Of a stretch of 64,000 bases of DNA, positions 55,522 to 64,000 are shown piece after piece. The translations under genes were made by a program, and so were the position numbers. Source of the stretch: an uncultured Lachnospiraceae bacterium. GTDB taxonomy: Bacteria; Bacillota; Clostridia; Lachnospirales; Lachnospiraceae. The stretch covers positions 1 through 64,000 of the forward strand of contig CAJUBE010000008.1 of assembly GCA_910584725.1 (NCBI GenBank), in the 5' to 3' direction. Each line of letters starts with the position of its first letter. Position 1 is the first letter of the stretch. Under the pieces are notes generated by a model. The model had not been told where the DNA came from, did not search any database, and was given only the letters and a program-made list of their open reading frames with translations.

Positions 55522-56640
55522 TTAGATTCCGTAGTTATCAACATCTTCCTGTGTGATGGTGGATGCATCGAAGCCCTTCTCATCCATGATGATCACCTTC
55601 TCAGCCGGCGTGCCGCCGCTCTCGAGGGTCTTGATAACGTCATCGATGTAAGAGGACTGGAAAGGATTACACTGACCATCGTAGTTCCAGTTACCTGCAA
55701 GCAGCTCCTCAAGCGCCCACTTGTTGCAGTCAAAGCCCATTACGATAACGTCCTTGCCTACGCCGTGAGAGATGTTAGCCGCGTCCAGAGCCGCAACAGC
55801 GCCCTTAGCCATATCGTCGTTCTCTGCGTAGATTACGTTGAACTCTTTACCGGAGCTGATTACGGACTGCACGATCTGCTGTGCGTTCTCTGCGTTCCAG
55901 GAAGCGGTCTGCTGCTCAACCATGTTCCAGTTAGCCTCTGCCGCTACCTTCTCATCCAGAGCTTTGGTACGGCCCTGCTGTGCTGCGGAACCCATCTGGC
56001 CCTGAAGGTGAATGATGTTATAGGTCTCAAGATTCTGACTTGCAAGCCAGTCTACTGCAGTCTGACCTTCCTTATCCATGTCGGACACGATGGATGCTGC
56101 GTAAAGACTTTCGTCAGCGTCGATGGTACGGTCAAACAGGATAACCTGAACACCCTGATCCTGCGCATCCTGTAAAACGGTATCCCAGCCTGCGGTATCC
56201 GCTGCGGAGAGAAGCAGATAGTCAACGCCGTCCTGAATGAACTGCTGTGCTGCCTTCACCTGATCCTCATTCGCATTACCCACTGCAGGATTGCCATATG
56301 CAAAAGATGCGGAATAACCGTTCTCCTCGGTAAATGCAGCCTTCAGATCCGCATCGTTCGCGGTACGATAGCCGGACTCACTGGGGTCGTTATTGATGAT
56401 ACCAACCGTGATCAGCTCACCGTCTGCCGCCGGAGCTGCTGCGTCATCTGCGGGAGCCTCTTCCTCTGCTGCGGGAGCTTCCTCCTCTGCTGCAGGAGCT
56501 TCCTCTGCCACAGGTGCCTCTTCCTCTGCCGCTGCAGGTGCTGCTGTCTCCGCTGCCGGAGCTGCATCACCACCGCCACAGCCTGCCAGAGTAGCCATTA
56601 CCATAGCGCCTGTCAGTAAAACTGCCATCTTTTTCTTCAT
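55522..56640 (-). CDS. ytfQ: CUT2 sugar-binding lipoprotein, YtfQ-like
   Basis: 372 aa from ATG 56640 (GGGAGG 9 nt upstream; earlier in-frame starts lack one). Lipoprotein signal MKKKMAVLLTGAMVMATLAGCGGG with Cys near residue 21. An Ala/Pro/Glu spacer of about 45 residues follows, much like the one in the CUT1 binding protein. The type I binding domain begins TVGIINNDPSESGYRTAND and contains VILFDRTIDADESLY and GQCNPFQSSYIDDVI, all YtfQ hallmarks. YtfQ in E. coli binds galactofuranose and arabinofuranose; a furanose or arabinose-type sugar is a reasonable guess. Confidence 0.87.
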   Translation of the reverse strand: MKKKMAVLLTGAMVMATLAGCGGGDAAPAAETAAPAAAEEEAPVAEEAPAAEEEAPAAEEEAPADDAAAPAADGELITVGIINNDPSESGYRTANDADLKAAFTEENGYSASFAYGNPAVGNANEDQVKAAQQFIQDGVDYLLLSAADTAGWDTVLQDAQDQGVQVILFDRTIDADESLYAASIVSDMDKEGQTAVDWLASQNLETYNIIHLQGQMGSAAQQGRTKALDEKVAAEANWNMVEQQTASWNAENAQQIVQSVISSGKEFNVIYAENDDMAKGAVAALDAANISHGVGKDVIVMGFDCNKWALEELLAGNWNYDGQCNPFQSSYIDDVIKTLESGGTPAEKVIIMDEKGFDASTITQEDVDNYGI

Positions 56641-56743
56641 TGTTTGTTTCCTCCCTTTCATTGTCTCTCCCATCCCTGTGATGCGAGATTATGTTTTTAG
56701 GGTGTCGGGATTTCATGTTTCCCCGTCCCTGAGAACACTTTAG

Positions 56744-56846
56744 CAAAATGCACGATACAGTTCAACACCCAAAATCATCCTTTTGTGCATTTTGGATGGG
56801 TTCAACAATACAAATTTGTGATATAATAAAAGAAAACAGTACAAAT
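56744..56846. promoter_or_regulatory. Divergent control region with AraR-like half-sites
   Basis: Plus strand: TATAAT (56822-56827) is a likely -10 for the regulator gene, immediately after the palindrome ACAAATTTGT (56810-56819). Half-sites ATACAAAT (56808-56815) and GTACAAAT (56839-56846) match halves of the AraR box and are 31 bp apart. CAAAATGCAC (56744-56753) and GTGCATTTTG (56785-56794) are inverted repeats. On the minus strand, TTGAAC-17-TAAAGT near 56740-56765 could serve the importer. The rest of the spacer 56641-57054 is AT-rich with no gene. Confidence 0.55.
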
Positions 56847-57054
56847 TAAAAATATTAGGGTATTTTTTTACGATTCTGTTATTTTTTTATAGATTTTAAC
56901 GAAGGATTTTCCTATATTACCCATGTCACATTTATAGTCAATCTTATCAGAACATGGTATTGGACGGTGTTTTTTTCCGATCGGGACACTTTTTATGAAT
57001 AATTTTGATGTATTTTGTGAATAAACCATGAACAAAAAAGGAGGTTTTTTTATT

Positions 57055-58137
57055 ATGAACAAGTACGAAACACTTTCGAAACAGCTTGCCGATCTGATTT
57101 CCCGAAATTTGAGGCAAGGCATCACCGCCCTTCCCACCGAGGCAGCCATAGCCGAACAATATCAGGTCAGCCGTCAGACCGTGCGGGCCGCCCTCTCTCT
57201 TCTCAGAAATCAGGGACTGATCGAAAGCCGCCGGGGCAGCGGCTCCTATGCCACGGGTCTGTCTCCCGACACAGACAGAAATATCATTCCCATCCTGATC
57301 GCCAGCAGTCAGGAGTATCTTTACCCCCATCTGCTCACCGATATACGCGCCACCCTCGCCGCCAAGGACTATCATCTACAGGTTCATCCCACAGAGAACG
57401 ACACCTCCCGCGAAAGGCATCTTCTGCTCTCCCTGCTTGAAACGCCTCCCCGCGGAATCATCGTGGAAGGCTCGAAGAGCGCGCTCCCTACACCCAACAC
57501 CGACCTTTTTGAAAAATTGAAAGCCGCCGGAACAAAGCTTCTGTTTCTACATAACAAATATGACGCCCTCCCGGACGAAATCTGCATCAAAGACGACAAC
57601 TATTACGGCGGCTATCTTCTCGCCAATCACCTGACCGGGCTGGGGCACACCCGCATTGCAGGTATCTTTAAGGCCGACGATAAACAAGGGCCGGAGCGAT
57701 ATCTGGGCGCATTCTGCTGTCTCCGCGACCAGAATGTGGAGCTTTCTGACGGAAACATCGGCTGGTTTCACAGCTCCGATATCGAGAAGCTGGAGAAAAA
57801 ACAGGACAGCCGCTTTCTCGCCACCTATATTAAGGAACACCTTCCCGGCTGTACCGCCGTCATCTGCTATAACGACGAAATCGCATACTGGCTGATTAAA
57901 GAGCTGTCTTACGCCGGCATCCTGGTGCCCCGTGATATTTCCGTGGTCTGCTTTGACAATACTTACTTAAGCGAACTGAGCAAAGTCCGTATTACCACCT
58001 TGACCCACAAACCGCACGAGATGGGCAGCTGCGTGGCAGAAACAATGATACGGATGCTGCAGGGTATTCCCGTCGTCTCGCAGGAAATCCCGTGGGAGCT
58101 CGTGCGAAAGGAGAGCGACGGACCCGTCCATGCGTAG
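57055..58137 (+). CDS. AraR-like GntR/LacI-type regulator
   Basis: 360 aa from ATG 57055, with AAAGGAGG 10 nt upstream; an ATG nine codons earlier contains that ribosome site within it and is unlikely. The GntR winged helix shows LPTEAAIAEQYQVSRQTVRA and GLIESRRGSGSYATG. The LacI-type ligand domain has GYLLANHLTGLGHTRIAGIF and VPRDISVVCFDNTYLSELSK. Same architecture as araR at 37332 but clearly divergent. It is divergently transcribed from the YtfQ-like importer, which it probably controls. Convergent with the response regulator gene. Confidence 0.88.
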   Translation: MNKYETLSKQLADLISRNLRQGITALPTEAAIAEQYQVSRQTVRAALSLLRNQGLIESRRGSGSYATGLSPDTDRNIIPILIASSQEYLYPHLLTDIRATLAAKDYHLQVHPTENDTSRERHLLLSLLETPPRGIIVEGSKSALPTPNTDLFEKLKAAGTKLLFLHNKYDALPDEICIKDDNYYGGYLLANHLTGLGHTRIAGIFKADDKQGPERYLGAFCCLRDQNVELSDGNIGWFHSSDIEKLEKKQDSRFLATYIKEHLPGCTAVICYNDEIAYWLIKELSYAGILVPRDISVVCFDNTYLSELSKVRITTLTHKPHEMGSCVAETMIRMLQGIPVVSQEIPWELVRKESDGPVHA

Positions 58138-58145
58138 GCTCCCCG

Positions 58146-59774
58146 TCAGACCTTTCCGCCCGCCCTGTACTCCCTCGGCGTGCACCCCTGCGTTTTCTTA
58201 AATACAAAGCTGAAATAGTGCGGGTCTTTATAGCCAACTTCCATGGCGATTTCCCCGGTATGCATCTGGGTTTGGCGCAAAAGCTTTTTCGCCTTATCCA
58301 TACGTCTGCCCGTCACGTACTCCACAAAGGTCACCTGCATGGCCTGGGAAAAGATTGCACTGAAATAGTTGGCGCTGACATTGACTTCACCTGCCACGGA
58401 GTTTAGGGAAAGGGACTCCTGAGAATAGTTCTCTTCTATATAAGAGAGTGCCTTTTTCAAAATCCGCCTGCTCTGGTTGTCCGACTCCCTGTCGCGAAGT
58501 TCCATAGCCTTCTCGATCAGTCCGCGGAGATAATCCCGCAGCGCCTCCACGTCATACTGCCCTTCCGGCGTCAGTCCCTCATCATCCAAAAGCCGCAAAA
58601 GCTCCTCTTTATCACATCCCAGGGATTCCACATAGGCAACCGCCGTAAAATAGACATGCAGTGTCAGGTAATTGCGAAACATGGCCGACTGCAGCGCCTC
58701 CCCCACCGCCAGCAGATAATTCTCCACAAAGTCCGCGATCTCATCTCTTACGCCCTGCAGCAAAAAATCCCGAATCAACTCCACATCCATCTTCGCCGGG
58801 TCAATATCTCTGATTCTGCCGCTCTCTTCCTTTTCCGGCATGTTCCTCCCCATCGTCTCTTTCGTAAAAACATGCATCTGCGGCATCAAATAGCGATAGG
58901 CAAAAATGTGATTGACCTTGCTGTAGCACTCAGCCAACATACTCAGTCTCTCCACCGGCTCGCCCAAAGCCACATACCAATCCAACACCTCTCCCGCCGG
59001 ATGACAGATGCGGTCCACGTTTTCGAGACACCTTGCGCCAAGCTCCTGCATCTGCTCAACGCTGCCCTTGATCAGCACACCGTAGGTATTCACATTCCAC
59101 CGAAAAACTAAATTTTCCGGATAGCGTATAAAATAATGCAGAAGCTCCTCCCGTTTTCTGGCGAAATTCTCGGATTCCATACCTCCGTTTTCCCCGATGC
59201 GTTTTTCCTGCAGATTAAACAACAAAATATTGTAGCAGGGTGCATTTATTTTCAGGGACAGCTTGGACGCCTCCTCATAAATATCCTGCACCGGCATGCG
59301 CCCCTCAAACACCTTGACAAAAAAGTCCGTCCGCGAAAACTGCTCGTACTCCCTGACCTCGCTCTGAAATTTTTCCTGATAGGTTTTCTGTTCCCGCTCC
59401 GTCTCAATCTTTGTCTTCAATTCCGCCAGCACCTTCTGCATGGCCGCCCTGGTGATGGGTTTCAAAAGATACTGCTCCGCCCCGACAAGAATCGCGCCGC
59501 GGGCATACTCAAAATCATCATAGCCGCTTATAATGATAATCTTCATGTCGGGAAATTCCTGATGCACAAGCTTACTTAAAGACAGGCCGTCCATAAAGGG
59601 CATTTTGATATCCGTAAGCAGAACATCCGGCCTGGTTTTCTGAATCAGCGGCAGCGCCATCTCCCCGTCGCTGGCTTCCCCCACAAACTCATATCCGTAC
59701 TGCTGCCAGGGGATGTTGTCGCGAAGCCCCTCCCTGACGATACTCTCATCTTCCACCAGAAACACTTTCAGCAT
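58146..59774 (-). CDS. AraC-type response regulator (YesN family)
   Basis: 542 aa. The N-terminal receiver domain has the phosphoacceptor D55 in RPDVLLTDIKMPFMDG, acidic residues in FLVEDE, and the conserved Lys in YLLKPIT. A long central region of about 290 residues of unknown role follows. The C-terminal AraC-type double helix-turn-helix (about 440-540) includes NVSANYFSAIFSQAMQVTFV and GYKDPHYFSFVFKKTQGCTP. It is last in the operon kinase, sugar-binding protein, regulator. Targets are not shown, but the YtfQ-type importer next door is the obvious candidate. Confidence 0.92.
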   Translation of the reverse strand: MLKVFLVEDESIVREGLRDNIPWQQYGYEFVGEASDGEMALPLIQKTRPDVLLTDIKMPFMDGLSLSKLVHQEFPDMKIIIISGYDDFEYARGAILVGAEQYLLKPITRAAMQKVLAELKTKIETEREQKTYQEKFQSEVREYEQFSRTDFFVKVFEGRMPVQDIYEEASKLSLKINAPCYNILLFNLQEKRIGENGGMESENFARKREELLHYFIRYPENLVFRWNVNTYGVLIKGSVEQMQELGARCLENVDRICHPAGEVLDWYVALGEPVERLSMLAECYSKVNHIFAYRYLMPQMHVFTKETMGRNMPEKEESGRIRDIDPAKMDVELIRDFLLQGVRDEIADFVENYLLAVGEALQSAMFRNYLTLHVYFTAVAYVESLGCDKEELLRLLDDEGLTPEGQYDVEALRDYLRGLIEKAMELRDRESDNQSRRILKKALSYIEENYSQESLSLNSVAGEVNVSANYFSAIFSQAMQVTFVEYVTGRRMDKAKKLLRQTQMHTGEIAMEVGYKDPHYFSFVFKKTQGCTPREYRAGGKV

Positions 59775-59809
59775 TTGCCTCTCCCTTCCGTTCCCGCCGA
59801 CACGGCCGT

Positions 59810-60835
59810 CTAATAGGTTCGCCCGTTCAGGACTTCCTCCGTCACGTTTTCTATCGTAAAGACATCCTCTTCCACATAATACCTTTTCTCAACCGGCTCC
59901 GCCGCCTCCAACATATCTATTACTTCCAGAAGATATTCTCCCTGATTCGGATTGCACTCGATGTCCACGTTAATCGCGCCGTCTGCCACCATCTCCAGCG
60001 CGTCGCCTAACGCGTCAAAGGAGATGATCATAACGTCGCCGTTCACGCCCACTGTGCGCCCCGACTCTTTGATCGCCTCTATGGCACCGAAAGTCATGTC
60101 ATCGTTTTGGGACACTACCACGTCGATATCGGGATATCTGCGAAGGAAGGTTTTCATCACTTCCTTGCCCTTCGTGGAAGTAAATTCCGCGCATTTCTCT
60201 TCGAGAATAATCCAGTTTGCATGTCTGTCCGCCACCGTGGCAAATCCCGTCGACCGTCCGATCTGGGAGGAAGACCCCTCCGTTCCCGCCAATATTACAA
60301 TATTGACGGACTGGCTCGACCTGTTTTGCCGCACCAGCTCCCCTTCGAGCCAGCGTCCCGCCTTCTCGCCTTCCTCCTCAAAGTCGCTGCCCACACAGGT
60401 CACGTACAGGCTCTCGTCTTCCACATCCACTTTGCGGTCCATGAGGATTACGGGAATGCCCGCCTCCTTCGCCTCCTGCAGCACGGTCTCCCAGCCCGTC
60501 TCCACCACAGGTGAAAAAATAATGTAGTCCACCCGCTGGGAAATAAAACTGCGAATCGCCTTTAACTGGTTTTCCTGTTTCTGTCTGGCGTTGTGGAAAA
60601 TTAGAAAATACCCGTTCTGCTGTGTGAAGGCGTTCTGTACGGATTCCGTGTTAGCCGTCCGCCACCCGGATTCACTGCCGAGCTGCGACACACCCACCAC
60701 AATCCGATTTTCCTGCGTGATATGAGCTTCCTCCTCGATATCCGTGAAAAGCCTGCTGCCGAAAAGCAAAAGAAACAGGGTCATTACCAGAAGTATGCCA
60801 ACCGCAATCACACCGTAAGATCTTTTTCCAAACAC
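59810..60835 (-). CDS. Membrane-anchored YtfQ-like sugar-binding sensor protein
   Basis: 341 aa starting at GTG 60835 (AAGGAGG 6 nt upstream). An N-terminal helix (VIAVGILLVMTLFLLLFG) has no lipobox, so it is likely a membrane anchor. The type I periplasmic-binding domain starts VVGVSQLGSESGWRTANTES, with VILMDRKVDVEDESLY and ECNPNQGEYLLEVIDM, closely mirroring the transporter protein at 55522. It lies between the kinase and regulator genes, not in a transporter operon, so it probably presents sugar to the kinase. Its start almost touches the kinase stop (TAGC-GTG). Confidence 0.87.
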   Translation of the reverse strand: MFGKRSYGVIAVGILLVMTLFLLLFGSRLFTDIEEEAHITQENRIVVGVSQLGSESGWRTANTESVQNAFTQQNGYFLIFHNARQKQENQLKAIRSFISQRVDYIIFSPVVETGWETVLQEAKEAGIPVILMDRKVDVEDESLYVTCVGSDFEEEGEKAGRWLEGELVRQNRSSQSVNIVILAGTEGSSSQIGRSTGFATVADRHANWIILEEKCAEFTSTKGKEVMKTFLRRYPDIDVVVSQNDDMTFGAIEAIKESGRTVGVNGDVMIISFDALGDALEMVADGAINVDIECNPNQGEYLLEVIDMLEAAEPVEKRYYVEEDVFTIENVTEEVLNGRTY

Positions 60836-60836
60836 G

Positions 60837-62309
60837 CTAGTCCTCCTTTTCCGCCGCGTAAGGCACTGCCGGAATCACAATTTCCACGCATGTCCCCTTC
60901 CCCTTGACCGAATCAATCTTCATACCGTATTCCGCGCCGAAATTCATGCGGATTCTCTCATTGACATTGGCAAGCCCGAAGCCCTTTTCTGTCTCCTTGC
61001 AGGGCTTCTCGATTTCCGTCTGCAGCTTGCGCAAATCTTCCTCCTCCATGCCGATGCCGTCGTCCTTCACACGAAGTAGAATCCGCTCTCCCTCCATCTG
61101 TCCCGTCACAGTGATGCAGCCCTTGGCACGCTTATACTTAATGCCATGATAGAGGGAATTTTCCACAAGAGGCTGGAGCGTCAGCTTCAAAATCTGATAC
61201 CGGTACAGTTCAGGGTCAATCTGAATCTCATACTCCAGAATATCCCGGTAACGCACCTGCTGGATTTCCAGATAACTTTTAATATGAAGTTCTTCTTCCT
61301 GAATGGTAATATACTCTTTGCCTTTACTCAAAACCAGTCTGAAAAATTCCGACAGCGACATAACCATATTCACCGCCTTGTCAGAGTCGTTGCCCTCAAT
61401 GAGCCAGACGATCGTATCCAGCGTATTGTAAAGAAAGTGGGGGTTGATCTGCTCCTGCAGAAGACGAAGATCCGCCTTGCGCATCTTCCGCTCGTCCTCC
61501 TTGATCTTCGACACAAGCCCTTCCAGACTCTCCGTCATCCGGTTCACACTGTCCGCCAGAACGGCCACCTCGTCCTGAGTTTCCACCTGCGCCCTGGCCG
61601 AAAAATCCCCCTCCGCCACCTGCTCCGTCACTTTTGAGAGCGCCCGTATCGGCCTTATGATATCCGTCACAATCATCACGATCAGAATGGCCACCATCAC
61701 CAGCAGAATCGCGAGAAGAATCCCACAGAACAGGGTAAAGCTGTGCACCCTCACATTCAGTTGACTTGTCAGATGCTCCATGCTTTTGGTCTGATAATAA
61801 ATGTAAGACTGTATGTTATCCTGAATCAGCTCTGTCAAAATATATATGTTATTGTCCAGCATCTCAATATTGATATCATACCCTGCATCGGCTTCCAGAT
61901 TCATCCTGATATCGTCCACACGGTCTTCCAGCGTATCAATATTGCGCAGGAGAATCTGCAGTCTTGCACGGCTCTCATCATCCGTGGTAATGCGCATGAG
62001 ATTGTTAAACTCACCCCTCAGCTCATCCAGATGCTCGTAAGGATCCACCAGGCTTCCGTCATCTCCCACAGTGTCAAAGGTGACGGCGCCCACTACCAGC
62101 TTATACAAGCTTTCGTCCATATCTTCCTTAAAATTCAGGTTATAATTGTTTGCCACCGTCATGTTTCCCACAATCGCGTCGTAGGCGCTGCTGTAGCTGC
62201 GCAGGGCGTAGATCAGGTACAGCACCAGCACAAGAAAGGGCACCAATACTACGACGGAGAGAAGGATCAATTTATATTTGATGGAATACTTCACTTTAGC
62301 AGGCTGCAT
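60837..62309 (-). CDS. Sensor histidine kinase, LytS/YesM type
   Basis: 490 aa. Helix 1 (about 12-35) and helix 2 (about 190-215, FCGILLAILLVMVAILIVMI) enclose an extracellular region of about 155 residues. HAMP follows (IIRPIRALSKVTEQVAEGDF), then the His_kinase motif LLQEQINPHFLYNTLDTIVW with the phosphoacceptor His near residue 290. The ATP-binding domain has VENSLYHGIKYKRAKG, VKDDGIGMEEED and GFGLANVNERI. ATG 62309 follows AAGGAG. It should phosphorylate the AraC-type regulator in the same operon, with input from the sugar-binding protein encoded between them. Confidence 0.92.
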   Translation of the reverse strand: MQPAKVKYSIKYKLILLSVVVLVPFLVLVLYLIYALRSYSSAYDAIVGNMTVANNYNLNFKEDMDESLYKLVVGAVTFDTVGDDGSLVDPYEHLDELRGEFNNLMRITTDDESRARLQILLRNIDTLEDRVDDIRMNLEADAGYDINIEMLDNNIYILTELIQDNIQSYIYYQTKSMEHLTSQLNVRVHSFTLFCGILLAILLVMVAILIVMIVTDIIRPIRALSKVTEQVAEGDFSARAQVETQDEVAVLADSVNRMTESLEGLVSKIKEDERKMRKADLRLLQEQINPHFLYNTLDTIVWLIEGNDSDKAVNMVMSLSEFFRLVLSKGKEYITIQEEELHIKSYLEIQQVRYRDILEYEIQIDPELYRYQILKLTLQPLVENSLYHGIKYKRAKGCITVTGQMEGERILLRVKDDGIGMEEEDLRKLQTEIEKPCKETEKGFGLANVNERIRMNFGAEYGMKIDSVKGKGTCVEIVIPAVPYAAEKED

Positions 62310-62490
62310 ATGCGCTTCTCCTTTATCTATTCATTTTACCAACTTTTCCCCAAAAGATAAATTGGTTTTTTTGATAATGTCGTTTGCAATATAGCCCACA
62401 ATGATGTATGATATTTATAAGTATACTTTCTTACAAAAGAGTATTTTAGAGAAGTATGACCATTTTTAAAATTTGACGAAAGAAGCCGAA

Positions 62491-63579
62491 ATGAAAGAAA
62501 ATTCTGTTTTAGCCACCATATACGAAAATATCTGCCGGGATACCGGGAAACAAAACGAATCCGCCAAGCTGATTGCCGTGGTTCGTTTATTAACGCTCTC
62601 CATGCTTCTTCACTCCCTGGTATGCTGCGTGCTCGTGTCGATCACAAGACACACTGGCGCACTGGCTTTTTCTCTGTTTTCTCCCGTTCTGTTTCTGGCT
62701 GTTTTTGTATTATCCTACAGATGGAGTACTTTTGTTTCGTACTGCATCCTGAACGTGTGTATTTTGTTCTGGTCCTGCATGAATGTCTACTGTTTCGGCT
62801 GGAATATCGGCATCCAGCATTTTCTGGTGGTGCTTCTGGTCTTCGTCTTTTTCTGCAAATACAGACACGAACCGGCCAAGATTCTCTATGCCGCTTTTCT
62901 GTTTGCGCTGCGTTTGTTCCTGTTTTACTATTGCCGCTCCCACGAGCCGTCCATCGTTCTTGACGACGGATTAGTCAATACTCTGCAGATGGTAAATACC
63001 TTCTTTATTTTCCTGTCTCTGGGGCTGGTTGCCTATCTGTTCAGCTCCACCACGCAGGAGATGGAGGGCAAGCTGATCGAGTATAACCGAAAGCTGGTGA
63101 AGCAGGCCAACACCGATACGCTGACCGGGCTTTTCAATCGTCGGCGCACCATGGAATATCTCGAAAATCTCCTCAAGGCCGCGGAAACGCAGATCAGTAT
63201 CTGCCTGTGCGACATCGACCATTTCAAGCGTGTCAACGATACTTACGGGCATGACGTGGGCGACGTGGTTCTGAAAAAAATTTCCGAAACCTTCCAGAAA
63301 AGGCTGCCCCCCGACACCTTTGTTTCCCGATGGGGCGGCGAAGAATTTCTGCTGATTTTTCCCCGCTTGAACGGGGACGAGGCTATCACCGCTCTGGAGA
63401 CGCTGCGGCAAAAAATCCGGGAGATCACCTTTGACGGCGGCTTCGAAAACTTTACCGTCTCCCTTACCTACGGGCTTGTGGAATACGACTACCACAGCGA
63501 TATTACCACACTCTTAAAAGAGGCGGACGAAAAACTATACGTCGGCAAAGAAGGCGGACGCGATCGTATTGTATTCTAA
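62491..63579 (+). CDS. Membrane diguanylate cyclase
   Basis: 362 aa from ATG 62491; a TTG six codons upstream is possible, and the ribosome site is weak (GAAAG). The N-terminal 200 residues have five or six hydrophobic segments forming a membrane sensor module without a known domain name. The GGDEF domain shows NTDTLTGLFNRRRTMEYL, ICLCDIDHFKRVNDTYGHDV and VSRWGGEEFLLIFPR. The GGEEF variant is catalytically competent in the family. It is divergent from the sensor kinase operon (162-bp spacer). Second diguanylate cyclase in the window. Confidence 0.9.
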   Translation: MKENSVLATIYENICRDTGKQNESAKLIAVVRLLTLSMLLHSLVCCVLVSITRHTGALAFSLFSPVLFLAVFVLSYRWSTFVSYCILNVCILFWSCMNVYCFGWNIGIQHFLVVLLVFVFFCKYRHEPAKILYAAFLFALRLFLFYYCRSHEPSIVLDDGLVNTLQMVNTFFIFLSLGLVAYLFSSTTQEMEGKLIEYNRKLVKQANTDTLTGLFNRRRTMEYLENLLKAAETQISICLCDIDHFKRVNDTYGHDVGDVVLKKISETFQKRLPPDTFVSRWGGEEFLLIFPRLNGDEAITALETLRQKIREITFDGGFENFTVSLTYGLVEYDYHSDITTLLKEADEKLYVGKEGGRDRIVF

Positions 63580-63646
63580 TTACTTTTTCACACCCGCGCC
63601 ATGCACTCAATTCATACTAAATTATTGTAAATGACTGTGTAATCTA

Positions 63647-63773
63647 GCGTGAAAAGTGCTTCTAAAGACGTCCCGCCATAGGACGGGACGCCAAGAAGCA
63701 CTAAGTTTCACGCAGGAGAATGCCTGAAATACGGCATTCTCCGCATTGATTTGAGTCACAGCAAAGCTGTGAC
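63647..63773. repeat. Nested and serial perfect hairpins
   Basis: A triple-nested stem: GCGTGAAA/TTTCACGC (63647-63654/63706-63713), GTGCTTCT/AGAAGCAC (63656-63663/63694-63701), CGTCCCG/CGGGACG (63669-63675/63684-63690). It is followed by GGAGAATGCC/GGCATTCTCC (63715-63724/63733-63742) and GTCACAGC/GCTGTGAC (63755-63762/63766-63773). There is no T-run. The gap 63580-63924 has no gene; this may be a structured RNA or a mobile intergenic element. Confidence 0.75.
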
Positions 63774-63924
63774 ATGGCAGTTAGCGTGGGTGTGAATTGC
63801 AACGTATTCTAACCTCTGCAGTTCACACTCTAAGCGTTTTGCGAATGGCGTGAGCTGAACTGTCATACATTTTTTATCCCTCTTTCTCATATAGTAATAC
63901 AAATCCTTTTCTGCAGGTGTTCCC

Positions 63925-64000
63925 TTGAAACGTTCTCTCTCTTCCAGACAATGGACTTTTGTGTTGATTCTGTTTACCGCTTTGAGCGTTCTGACGCTGT
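63925..64000 (+). CDS. Start of an unknown membrane or secreted protein (cut by window edge)
   Basis: TTG 63925 begins MKRSLSSRQWTFVLILFTAL and stays open to the window end, with a basic start and a hydrophobic helix, so a signal peptide or membrane anchor. AGGTG lies about 5 nt upstream. Too short to assign. Confidence 0.45.
   Translation, partial: MKRSLSSRQWTFVLILFTALSVLTL

Overview
The window looks like a chromosomal segment of a gut-type Lachnospiraceae (Clostridia, Firmicutes). The evidence is strong GGAGG ribosome sites, the long Bacillus/Clostridium-type SRP RNA, a DUF624 (YesL) protein, CdaR- and AraR-type regulators, two-gene transketolase, CUT1 and CUT2 sugar transporters with Cys-anchored binding proteins, and several GGDEF/HD-GYP proteins. 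No phage, transposase, CRISPR array, rRNA or tRNA was recognised. The species cannot be named from the sequence alone.

Layout. 1-500: 5' end of a giant acidic repeat protein gene (minus) and its conserved leader. 703-1997: SRP RNA with an almost ideal promoter, then a radical SAM activase-like gene. 2067-5978: a lineage-specific two-domain protein, a CdaR-type regulator and the MsmK/UgpC ATPase that probably energises CUT1 importers. 6205-9720: csoR-copA copper efflux operon, with CopZ fused to the C-terminus of CopA and a CsoR operator inside the promoter spacer. 9882-13725: CUT1 sugar importer (lipoprotein plus two permeases). 13951-17978: GNAT, HD-GYP, DUF624 and GGDEF genes. 18163-26160: second giant protein, followed at 26161-26432 by a near-copy of the leader seen at 229-500. 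26565-30306: BlaI-type repressor, MATE pump and an orphan AAA/DUF4143 ATPase. 30331-38462: L-arabinose and pentose phosphate cluster (araR, araA, araB, araD, split transketolase, rpe). 38756-40474: chemoreceptor. 40708-51574: third giant protein, flanked by two Uma2 nuclease-like paralogues in outward orientation. 51688-56640: YtfQRT-YjfF-like CUT2 importer. 57055-58137: AraR-like regulator. 58146-62309: histidine kinase, membrane-anchored sugar-binding protein and AraC-type response regulator. 62491-63579: a second diguanylate cyclase. The window closes with a hairpin-rich intergenic region and the first 25 codons of another gene.

How it fits together. Most of the window serves sensing, import and catabolism of plant-type sugars. 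Arabinose or arabinofuranose-like sugars probably enter through the CUT2 system. A paralogous binding protein probably reports the same or a similar sugar to the kinase/regulator pair. The ara enzymes carry it through L-ribulose to xylulose 5-phosphate, and transketolase and Rpe connect it to the pentose phosphate pathway.

The strangest feature is the family of three giant genes. The two that are not cut by the window edge keep about 2,650 and 2,800 open codons. None of the three has a recognisable ribosome site, ATG start or complete signal peptide. All three break off at a shared AT-rich near-palindrome inside a conserved leader that carries paired 11-bp repeats exactly 89 bp apart. This suggests silent or recombination-activated surface-protein cassettes, or an unrecognised way of starting translation.
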